A stretch of 64,000 nt of DNA. It comes from Persicaria tinctoria (lineage: Eukaryota; Streptophyta; Magnoliopsida; Caryophyllales; Polygonaceae). Shown here one piece after another: positions 47,479 through 56,702 of this stretch. The stretch's first letter is position 1, and each line of letters starts with the position of its first letter. The stretch spans positions 24,523,688 through 24,587,687 of the forward strand of contig JBANSL010000013.1 in the NCBI GenBank assembly GCA_037127255.1, in the 5' to 3' direction. Made by a program: the position numbers and the translations under genes. Below the pieces are notes generated by a model, which saw only the letters and a program-made list of their open reading frames with translations, did not search any database and was not told the DNA's origin.

Positions 47479-49185
47479 ATATAATTTAACCTCTAAAACC
47501 AATTATCTAATGCAAAACTTCCTCCTGCCTAAAGGCATCCTAAATCAAATAGACCAAATTCAAAAAAACTTCTTTTGGAATAAACTAAACTCCGAAAGGT
47601 ACACCTCCTTAATCAGTTGGGACAAAATATGCAAACCCAAGGAGCAAGGAGGATTATGTCTAAAACTTGCTGAAGATATGAACATAAGCCTTCAAATGAA
47701 GCTCCTGTCGAAAATCTGTTCAGAACCCAGTAACATTTGGGTAAAGATTATAAAAGAAAAATATCTACAATAGGAATGTTGAATGGAAAGATCAACTCAG
47801 AATATTTCTTGACAATTTGGTAGACTCCTTCAGTTACGAGAAAAGTTTGCACAAGGGCTACTTTGGATAGTAGGAAACGGAGAGTCAATCAATGTTTGGA
47901 ATGATCCATGGGTCCCCAACCATAGCCTTACGAACTTTCAAGACTATTGTGATCATGAATTTAAAGTGAATTAGCTTTTCAACTCCAATAAACAGTGGGA
48001 TACTTCACTTCTCCATGAGATCTTCCCTAATAACATTGTACAAGAAATCCTCAAAATCAAAATCCCACACTGGGATACTCCCGATAAGCTAATTTGGAAA
48101 CTTAGCTCTGACGGACAGTTTACTACTAAATATATCAGACAAATGACTCACAATAACAACAGTCCCTCAAGGGACTACAAAATGGATTTGGAAACTAAAT
48201 CTCCCTCATAGAATTAAAAACCTCATTTGGAAGATCGCCATTGATACCCTAGCTACTACAGAAAGATTAAATAAATACTTTGATAGAGCACCGTCTAGCT
48301 GCTGTTTCTGTGGTAATAATAAAGAAGACAACAACCACCTTTTTCTCCTTTGCCCACTCGCTAGAGCTGTTTTTGTTGCCTACGAACAATTGTCCTGGAA
48401 AAACACCCCATTAATGCCCATCAATTGCAACAACATCAATGACCTTCTAGCATTGGATCGTAACAAGAAAGTCATCGAAGAACTCTGCTTTATTTGGCAA
48501 AAAATATGGGAAGCCATGAATGAGGTAATTTTTAGGAATAAGAAACCGGATACATCTCCAGATAGCTATTAGAACAATAGTAGATCTCAAGGATTGGAAT
48601 AATGCAATTGCATCCAAAAACCAACCCTTGACGTAAGTTTGAAGAGGAAGTGTAATTCTAAATGGATCAAACCACCTAGGGCTATCTACAAAATCAATGT
48701 AGATGGCTCACCGAAACCCACGGGCGAGTGCCAAGTGGGGGGGGGGGCTTATTAGGGATCATTTTGGCTATGTGATTGATATCTTTCAATTTGAAATGGA
48801 AGCAACCTCTCCATTGCAAACGGAAGCTACAACTTTTTGTGCAGGAGTGAACTTAGCTCTATCTAAAGGGCTACGAAGAGTTATAGTTGAAGGAGATTGT
48901 TTGGAAGTCGTCAAGGCAATCAACGATAGCTCTCATGTCAGATAGGAAATTCTTAGGGAAGTGGAACTTATTAGGAAACTTAGATCAAGCTTTGACTGCA
49001 TCGAATTCAGACAATGCTACAGGGAAGCAAAAAAGGCAGTTGATTTCATATCTAAGTCTAGGAATACTTGTACGTATTTGAACTTCCCTACTCATCGGGA
49101 TCTTTGTAACATCATCCTTATGGATGATCATGGCGGTACCTTACATCAGTAAGGACTACCTAATTTTTGCCTAGTGTAAAAAAAA
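47479..49185 (+). mobile_element. 5'-truncated L1 LINE (zf-RVT plus RNase H-like), decayed
   Basis: The target duplication aattgatagaaaa/aattgataggaaaa flanks it (47465-47477 and 49187-49200), and a short poly(A) ends at about 49187. It covers the end of the RT region (FLLPKGILNQIDQIQKNFFW, then SWDKICKPKEQGGL), the zinc-binding RT region (CCFCGNNKEDNNHLFLLCPL near 48300) and the terminal RNase H-like domain (QTEATTFCAGVNLALSKGL, VEGDCLEVVKAIND near 48900). Frames change at least three times and stops are frequent. The 5' end, including the RT active site, is missing. Confidence 0.87.
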
Positions 49186-49300
49186 AATTGATAGGAAAAG
49201 ATGAGTTTTGCTATGTTAGGGATGTTACTAATAAAATAGAAAAAAAAAAAGTAAGAATAAGATGCGATGATGTGACCAAGAGAAGGCTAAAACATAAGTA

Positions 49301-50194
49301 CTCCCTCCCATCTAAAGTATACAATAGGAATTTTTACTTTTCAGCACATACATTAAGGAGCTAAAAATTATATAAAATATTGATTTCTTAAAAAAATCAA
49401 TATTTATTACTACTAAGGAGAAGAAGAGTGTCGGGGTGCTTTGTGACAAGAAAGTCCCGACAAAGCTGAAAGGCAAATTTCACAAGGTGTTTGTAAGACC
49501 GGCCTTGTTGTCAGTGACGGAGATGAGAATGTTGCAATGGATAAGCGGACATACGAGACTTGACAGAATCAGGAATGTTGACATTAGAAGGAAAGTTAGA
49601 GTTGTGAGTATTGTTGACAAACTGCGGGAATTTAGATTGCGTTGGTTTGGTCACGTTCAAAGAAGACCTAGATCGGCCCTAGTTCGAAGGTGCGAGATAT
49701 TGGATCTTGGAGCTATCTGTAGGGGGAGAGGCAGATCGAAGAAGAGCTGGATGGGGGTTATCCGTCAGGACTTCAATTTGCTGAACATTTCAGAGGATAT
49801 GACATTGGATAGAGACCACTGGAAGAGACGCATTCAGGCTCCAGGCGTTTAGAGTTGAGGGTGTGGTGATGTGTTTGTTTGTCTTCGCTTTCGCTCTGAT
49901 CTCCTTTTGCATATGTACTGGCTCTTTTTCCTTATTTGTGATCCTGTTTTCTTCTGGTCCTTGTCTCCTTTCGTTCTGAGTCTTTCGGAAACACTCTCTC
50001 GAGTCTTTCGAGAAGAGAGTGCGTACACCCCGATCCCCAAACCCTGCTTAATTGCGGGATATACTGAGATGTTATTGTTGTATTTATTACTAATAAGGAT
50101 TAAATTTTAAAAATATTAATATTTTATATAGTTTTTACCTTATTAAAATATGTGTTACAAAGTCAAATATTTTATATTTCCGATTGGAGTGAAT
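49301..50194. mobile_element. Stowaway-like MITE split by an RTE-type LINE
   Basis: CTCCCTCCCATC begins after TA at 49299-49300. The right end, ...TTCCGATTGGAGTGAA before TA at 50195-50196, is degenerate. Internal arms (gagctaaaaattatataaaatatt against aatattttatatagttttta) pair across the inserted LINE. Confidence 0.65.
49413..50080 (+). mobile_element. 5'-truncated RTE-clade LINE
   Basis: A perfect 12-bp target duplication, tatttattacta, lies at 49401-49412 and 50081-50092. The main frame (49436-49852) carries the RT C-terminal region typical of plant RTE elements: KVPTKLKGKFHKVFVRPALL, EMRMLQWISGHTRLDRIRN and FRLRWFGHVQRRPRSALVRR. The 3' end has a TTATTGTTG microsatellite instead of poly(A), as RTE elements do. 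Most of the RT is missing, so it is dead on arrival. Confidence 0.9.
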
Positions 50195-50579
50195 AGTGTT
50201 CTTATGTCACATGTGAACTTTTAACTAAAATAATTACCTTACTTTTTTCTTTTTTAAAAAGCATCTCGAAACTTTCAAATTTGCATCCCCACCCCAACAC
50301 ACACACGAGTGCAGATATCGCGCTTCACTCCGTGATTTATTTGGTATAACACAACATTATTTTCACTTTTATTTTATTTTACAAATTATAAAAATTAAAT
50401 TAATATTTTAAACATCTATATTTATATATTTATAAAATTTTATTTTAAAAAATTTAAAAACTATATTTTATAAATATTATCTTTTTAGTTTTAATTTTTT
50501 TTGATACATGGTTTTTCAAGATAAAATTTTATAAACATATAAAATACGAGTATATGGTTAAAATATGAATGTAGTTTTA
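50093..50579. other. AT-rich DNA between Stowaway and Mutator-like element
   Basis: The right arm of the Stowaway runs to 50194. Beyond that only AT-rich sequence is seen. Confidence 0.5.
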
Positions 50580-51049
50580 TAATTTTTTGGCTCTTTTAGC
50601 TAAGTGTCCATTTTTAACAAGGCATTTTGCAAATTGTTCACTTTTATATTACCTTTTGCAAAATGTCCTAATATGCCATTTTTGTCCCTCCTTCCCATTT
50701 TTAATTTGACTCCCTTCCCATTTTTATTTTGACCATTGACCGGGCAAAGTCAATGAATTTGGTGACACAACTTTGGTGACACGTGTAGGATGATAAAAAA
50801 AAAATTGTGACAAATTTTTTTATACAAGATTAGTGTCACCATCTTTATAAGTTGTGACACCGGTCAATGACTTTGGTGACACAACTTTGGTGACACATTT
50901 ATGATGATAAACAAATTTTTTGGTGACATTTTTTTTACGAGATTAGTGTCACCACCTTTATAAGTGGTTACACATGCGATTACAATTTTTTTGGTGACAT
51001 CTTAGTTTTTAGAGTTTTTTTATTTTTTTATTTTTACGAGTTCACTATC

Positions 51050-51740
51050 ACCACCCTATATCTGTCACCACCCATATGACTGTCATTACCTCTATCGCTG
51101 TCACCAACCATATCCCTATCACCACTCTTATTATCGCTGTCACCATCCCTATCATTGTCACCACTCTTATTATCGCTGTCACCACCCTTATCATTGTCAC
51201 CACCCGTATCGCTGTCACCATCTGTATCGTTTTCACCGCCCTATCGGTGTCACCACTCCTATCGATGTCAGCACCACCCCTATCACTGTCACCACCACCC
51301 ATATCGATGTCACCACCCTTATTGCTCTCACCACCTCTATCACTGTCACCGCCCTATCGCTGTTACCACTCCTATCGCTGTCACCACCACTCCTATCACT
51401 GTCACCGGCCACCACCCCTATCATTGTCACCACCGATATCGTTGTTACCACCCCTATCGCTGTCACCGCCCCTATCACTGTCACTATCCCTATCGATGTC
51501 ACCACCCCTATCGCTGTCACCACCTATATCGTTGTCATCACTATCACTACTCTTATCACTACCACCCTTATCACTGTGGTGACACTTTTGTTTTTTTATG
51601 AGATGACTGCAGTGACACTGTCGGTGGTAACACATACAGGAACCACTTTTTTTGGTGACAGATTTGTTGTTCGAGTTTTTTTTTACGGAATCACTGTCAC
51701 CACCATTATCACTGTCACCATTGATGTCACCACCCTTATT
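51050..51740. repeat. Minisatellite of about 15-18 bp units (TATCNCTGTCACCACC)
   Basis: Roughly 30 imperfect copies of a CACCACCCCTATCGCTGT-like unit make up the block, variably lacking 3 bp. Flanking sequence (50760-51000) already contains spaced ggtgacac motifs. All frames are open or repetitive as a result; the I/V/T-rich translations are artefacts. Confidence 0.93.
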
Positions 51741-52000
51741 AGAGGTGACATTCTTTGTGACACGTGTAATTTCATGAAAAATTAAAAAAAAATAGTGTAA
51801 TCAAATACAATATTACCAAAATAAATAAAAAAGAACATATAATTTCATGAAAAATATAGTTGAAAGCCATCATCAGAAATCAAAGCAAACAACTCCAATC
51901 CCTCAGCCATATCTCAGAATATGACTTTTCGAACCCCCTACAAATACAAAAAAGCAAGTACAAACTGCAAACAAATCAAATTTATAACCCATCCAACTAA

Positions 52001-53045
52001 GGGGGTGTTTGGCTGGAGGATGGGAATGGGTGGAAGGGATGGGGGTGGGCATTGGAATTCGCGCCTGCGTGTTTGGCTCGGGGATGCGCGGGGTGGGAAG
52101 GATGCGAAAAAGGGGATGCGACGGGGTGGGGGAGTGATTTTTCTCCACCTCCTATGAGGAGGATTGAGGGGTTGTGGGAGATGAAGAACCCCGAAATGCC
52201 CCTGAAATGAGAGCCCGACTCCGTTGCTTCTGACCCATCGATTCGGAGCCTGATTCTCCGATCGCCTTCGTATCTCTATCCCGCGACCACCGCCCCTTCC
52301 GCCGACTTGTTTTCTAGATCCGGTTACCACTATCCTTCCGATCTCGACGTCCTCCCCGATGTCGGCTTCGGATGCCACCAGATCAGCCATTATTGGGCCT
52401 CGATTCAGTTCACAAGACGGTGCTCGTTGGAGGACCACCATCAACTTTGAACTCAAATCCAGAATCTCCGACCTCTGTCCATCGTCCTTCACAAGATGGC
52501 ACTCGTTGGAGGTCATTCTCCTTCGATTGAAATGGGGCAGTGGGCTTCTCGCCGGTGTTAGGCGCCGACTCTGTGGCCTTTCCGCCCTCTCGCTGAACAA
52601 CCCCCCAAAAAATCTCTCTCCCCTCAAGCTTCTAACTAAAGATTCTATTAAAATAAAATTAAGTTTTACAAAAAAAAAAAAAACAGAAATTGAGGCCAAA
52701 GCCACAACATTTACCTCTCCTCACCGGTGGCCAAAGCCACAACACCGGCCATCACCGCCATTGCCGAATCCCAAACACACCTTTGTCGAGGATGAGCAGG
52801 GGTAATGGGAAAGTGGGAAGGGTATTTGGGAGGGGTATTATGGTAATCTGAAGTGGGTAAGTGGGGGCAAATTGGACTTTTTTCGTGGCTCCATCTACCA
52901 AAAAATCAAAATACGACCAAACACACATGGGCTTATTTTGGTGTTTATAACTCCATCTCGTCCATCCCCAAAATCCATCCCCATCCCATCCATCCCCTTT
53001 ATCCATCCCCATCTACTAAAATCCACCCCGTTGCCAAACACAGCC
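52001..53045. mobile_element. Tourist/PIF-like element with GC-rich gene-like interior
   Basis: The left end GGGGGTGTTTGGCT and right end TTGCCAAACACAGCC are imperfect inverted repeats flanked by TAA (51998-52000 and 53046-53048). Subterminal zones are complementary purine (ggatggggg) and pyrimidine (ccatcccc) runs. The interior (52160-52760) is GC-rich and contains a tandem duplication of 'cacaagaNggNNctcgttgga' (52410 and 52488). It may hold a captured exon, but no protein family was recognised. Confidence 0.65.
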
Positions 53046-53499
53046 TAAACCCTAAATTAGTGCACCTTTTAGTTCTAGAGAGAAGGCAGTAGACATTATT
53101 CAGCCCCAAATCAATTTTGAAACCCTTATTTGTTATTCGATTGTTGTTACCCTTCCAAAATAAATCTAATTCTTGACCATATTACTCCTCAAATATTTGG
53201 TTTTCGGTTCTTGGGGCCGGATTTTTCCATTTCTAGTGTCTGAATCGTGTTTCATCGCTCGGTGTGAGGTGTTGTGGTCCTCGTCCTTGCTGGACTTGGA
53301 TCGTTTTCCGACCGGCCGATGTTTGCCTAACCTTCGAGGCGGCTGTTCGAGGTGCTGGCGCTGTCGTCACCCTCTTCGTCCACTCTCTTCGTCACACCCT
53401 ATGTCTATCAATTGATTTGGGGCTTTTCATTTTCCAAACCCTATTTCCCCAAATCTTCTGCCAGAAAGCCCTGTTCGAACTTGTTTCTGGGTGTTCCCG

Positions 53500-54360
53500 A
53501 GCTCTAGTTCTCAAATCTCGCTTGCGGTCGGTTGATTTAGGTTTCTTTTGCCTAGCTTGGATTCAGACGCTTTCCCTCGCCTCCTTCTCGTCCGCCTTCG
53601 GTGTTCGCAGGTGGCGGTGGGCGTCTCATGTCTACATCCGTCTTCGCGCACTCAGTTCGTCGCCGGCGCTGGTGGCTTCTCAGGCCATTGGTTGCTAGTG
53701 ATGTTCCGATGATGTTGCAGCAGCGCAGCTTCATTCCGGCCATTTTTGGGCCTATGGTCTTCCTTGGGCCTGGGGTGACCCTCTAGTGTTGCTTTTAACT
53801 CGTCAAGATTGCGCTTTGGGACCAAGTATTTTGCTTGGGCCCGAGGCAGCCCGTGTGCTAGTGTACTTTTGTTTGCAGAGTGCTTGGCGTGCAAGGTTAG
53901 ATTTTTGCCTTGCACGCCAAGGACTTAGTAAAAAAAAATTCTGCTTTTTTTTTAAAAGTAGAATTTAACCAATTCCCGAAAGGGCTAGACCAAACCACCC
54001 GAAAGGGTTTGAGAAAATCCCGCAAGGGCTTGCCGTTATTTTTGTAGGTGAAAGCTTGTTGGCGTTTTGTTCGAGCAGTTTGCGGCTCTACTTCTGATGT
54101 TTCTAGGAGATCTTCTGCTTGGTTGGGGGGCGTGGAGTCTGTAGTCGGGTCTGGCTGGGGTCGTGGTGGTGCGCTCAGGGCGACTCCGTATCCGGAATAG
54201 AGTTTCCTTGAAGTTCGTCTGCACTACCCACATGAGTTAGTGTCCTGCTGTACTACTGGCCTGCGGTGCTACTGTTTGGTGGTGCTTGACTGCGTTCTTC
54301 GGTGGCTTCCTCAGCTTTTCGGGTGTTTGGTCTTCTTAAAACGTTTGTTGTAGAGTTTAT
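53500..54360 (+). mobile_element. Non-LTR retroposon copy 2, hairpin family (ends uncertain)
   Basis: It shares with copy 1 a strong hairpin (14-bp perfect stem, 53883-53896 with 53908-53921), three CCC-NNNN-GGG mini-palindromes at about 53964-54030, and the conserved 3' region (54080-54300). Sequence 5' of the hairpin is GC-rich and not clearly homologous to copy 1. No poly(A) tail or target duplication was identified. It lies within the Mutator-like element. Confidence 0.6.
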
Positions 54361-54517
54361 TTCTGTTTTTACAACCCATCCTCCCACCAAATCCCAACTC
54401 TTAACAACCATAATAAAACAAAAGTGAAATCAGAGGCAACATGACCAATCCCCAATCTAGAGAAAAATAATAATAATAATAAGAAGAAGAAAATTAGAGA
54501 GAATGAGATGGATAAAA

Positions 54518-55150
54518 GTACCGAATCCACAACGATAGTAATTGAAGTTGAAGGTGTCGCCATCGCAGGTGTAGGTGAACCTGTTGTCGAACGAATCAGA
54601 CCGGAACCGAACGAATTTCACGAAGGTGCCATGGGAGACACCAAGAACTACTAAGGGTGGTGACTAGACCTGTCAAAACACAACCCGACCCGGTCGACCT
54701 GATCCGAACGCCCGAAAAATTTTCGACTCGAACCTGGAAAATTTGACCCGAAAATGTTTTTCGACCCGAACCCGAAAAACCGGAAATTTTCCGGGAAATA
54801 TGGGTTTCGACCCGGTGACCTGATTGACCCGGTAATTTCGACCCGATTTTACCCTATTGACCCGGTTGATTTATAATTAAATATAATTAATTTTTTATAT
54901 ATATAATTAAAATTTATTGCAAAATTATCAAATCGTGATTTTTTTTAATTTTAAAAAGAAAAAATTGACAAACCCGAAATCGACCCGAAACCCGGTCAAA
55001 CTCGGGTTCTAATCAACCCGGAAATACCCGGAACCCGTTTTACCCGAGACCCGAAGTGACCCGACCCGAATGACCCGTTTGACAGGTCTAGTGGTGACAG
55101 ATCACAGAAGACACCATTCCACATATTCTGAACAACGAGCAGGGAGAGGA
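54518..55150 (-). pseudogene. Probable captured VAMP72/longin exon fragment
   Basis: On the minus strand 54600-54544 encodes SDSFDNRFTYTCDGDTFNF, close to the longin-domain signature of plant VAMP72 R-SNAREs (NKFTYNCDGHTFNF-like). The same frame continues upstream as LVVLGVSHGTFVKFVRF and across the hAT insertion at 54665-55090. A GT donor-like site follows GGATTCG near 54520, as if the exon-intron junction was captured too. Longin SNAREs act in secretory membrane fusion; this fragment lacks the SNARE motif and anchor, so it is a gene scrap inside the Mutator-like element. Confidence 0.5.
54665..55090. mobile_element. Non-autonomous hAT element, family A copy 2 (426 bp)
   Basis: Ends TAGACCTGTCAAAACACAAC and GTTTGACAGGTCTA are flanked by the perfect 8-bp duplication gtggtgac (54657-54664 and 55091-55098). 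It is the inverted counterpart of the copy at 788-1248, sharing ends, CGGGT arms and AT-rich core. Confidence 0.92.
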
Positions 55151-55981
55151 TGCGGCGGGGATCTGATCCGAGAAGGAGGCAGCGGGGACCTGCTCTTCTC
55201 ATCACCTTTGGCCGCGCAACGGCAGCAAACAGACACGGTAGGGCTGGCGAAATCGAAAGGACATCGGAGATAGGAGATCGCGCACATACACGGTAGGGTC
55301 AGAGAGGCCACTGGCATAGGAGAGATCGGAGACAGGAGATCGCACGGGTTCAGGAGGAGGCGGTCTTCTCTGTCACCAGATCCATTGCATCTCCTCCCTC
55401 GTCATCACCACCACCGCAACGCCACCGCTTGCCATAACCAGGTCGGCAGGTCCACTCACCAGATCCGATCCGCCGCTACCACAATTGGTCGAAGTTGGGT
55501 TGCAATTGGCCAAAAATGGCTACAATTGGCCACTCCTACAATAATCTGACGGTTCCGATCTCGGATTTGGCCGGAATCGGACTCATGGAGATTAATAGAC
55601 GACTAGGGCGAGAGAGAAGGAATGTGGGAGAGGAGGAGGAGATAGTAGGGAGAGAGAGCAACGTCGACTTATCAGTTTGGAGATGGAGAAAGGATATATA
55701 ACCTAGGGGTAAAGTTGGTATTATAAAAATAAAATGGACATTTAGCAAAAGAGGAGAAAATGTGGACATTTAACAAAATAGCTATACAAAAGTGGATATT
55801 TAGCCAAACTTCTAATTTTTTTAAGCTAAAATAAAAGTTAAAATAATTTTGTTTTACACTGAGACTCCATACTGGTTATAATCTCTAAATTATTTTGGGA
55901 TGATTTGTCTTCATGAGAAAATACATACTTATAGGATGCGCTTTCACGAGTTGTAATGTAGCGTTTGTGTTTTAAATTGTA

Positions 55982-56490
55982 CTCCCTCCGTCCCACAATA
56001 GATGTCTTTGAACTATTCATGTACGCTTTTTAATGAGATAAAAACTATATAAAATATCCACTTTTTAATTAAAATTTTAAAATAATTCTATACTCCCTCC
56101 GTCTCGAAATTCATGTCGTTTTAGCCTTATGCACAAATTTTAATAAAAATACTCATCCATCAATCAACATCATAATTCCACTAACTTTTTCATTAATTTT
56201 ATTACCCACTATATTTTTTAACCAATCAAAACCTTCAAAAAAGTCAACAACACACAAATCAATACAAATCATTACTATCCACTACCTAGAAAACCTAAAA
56301 CGACATCTATTTTGATACAAAACTAAAGAGCTAAAACGACATGAATTTCGAGACGGAGAGAGTACTTATTAGTAATATGTATGATATTATTTAAAAATAT
56401 TTAATAAAATGTTGATATTTTATATAATTTTTAACTTTTTAAAAAAACGTGCATAAATAGTAAAAGATATCTATTATGGAACTGAGGGAA
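55982..56490. mobile_element. Stowaway-like MITE, outer
   Basis: CTCCCTCCGTCCCAC begins after TA at 55980-55981. The degenerate right end, GAACTGAGGGAA, precedes TA at 56491-56492. Inner arms (gatgtctttgaactattcat against agtaaaagatatctat) are complementary. It carries a second Stowaway. Confidence 0.8.
56093..56362. mobile_element. Stowaway-like MITE, nested inside the outer one (270 bp)
   Basis: CTCCCTCCGTCTCGAAATTC at the left and GAATTTCGAGACGGAGAGAG at the right form a nearly perfect 20-bp inverted repeat, with TA at 56091-56092 and 56363-56364. Confidence 0.95.
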
Positions 56491-56492
56491 TA

Positions 56493-56702
56493 TGTTTGGA
56501 TGATTATTTGAGCTAACCTATCGGCTATCGAGATTCAGGTATCTCTGATATCAAATTTCGCCTCTTTATACTTAGCCGGGGTCGAGCACGAAGTGAAGCG
56601 GGAGATCTCGGTTGCACACACAACAGATGACCACACCACACCTTCCAAAGCAAACAAAACGGCGGCGCTGGTTCTCTCCCTCACACTCTCCCCATTTTCC
56701 CA
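56493..56702 (+). promoter_or_regulatory. Short promoter/5' UTR of the H1-PLATZ gene
   Basis: Only about 210 bp separate the Stowaway from the ATG. CTTTATACTT at about 56563 is a possible TATA box. If transcription starts near 56595, the leader contains an upstream ATG (56627) opening a 58-codon frame to 56803 that overlaps the main start in another frame. Confidence 0.4.

Larger units (their letters stand above)
50589..55812. mobile_element. Non-autonomous Mutator-like element (5.2 kb) with captured/inserted DNA
   Basis: A perfect 9-bp target duplication, taatttttt, lies at 50580-50588 and 55813-55821. Long imperfect inverted ends share TTAGCTAAGTGTCCATTTTT (left) and, in complement, TTTGGCTAAATATCCACTTTT (right); the AATGTCC/GGACATTT motif recurs further inside both arms. 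The 9-bp duplication and long terminal repeats indicate a MULE. No transposase is visible. The cargo includes a TGTCACC minisatellite, a Tourist-like element, a retroposon copy, a hAT and a probable longin-domain gene fragment. Confidence 0.78.

Noticed and set aside
51076..51635. Long I/V/T- and H/Y/C-rich open frames on both strands
   Set aside because: They are translations of the TGTCACC minisatellite; every frame is equally open.
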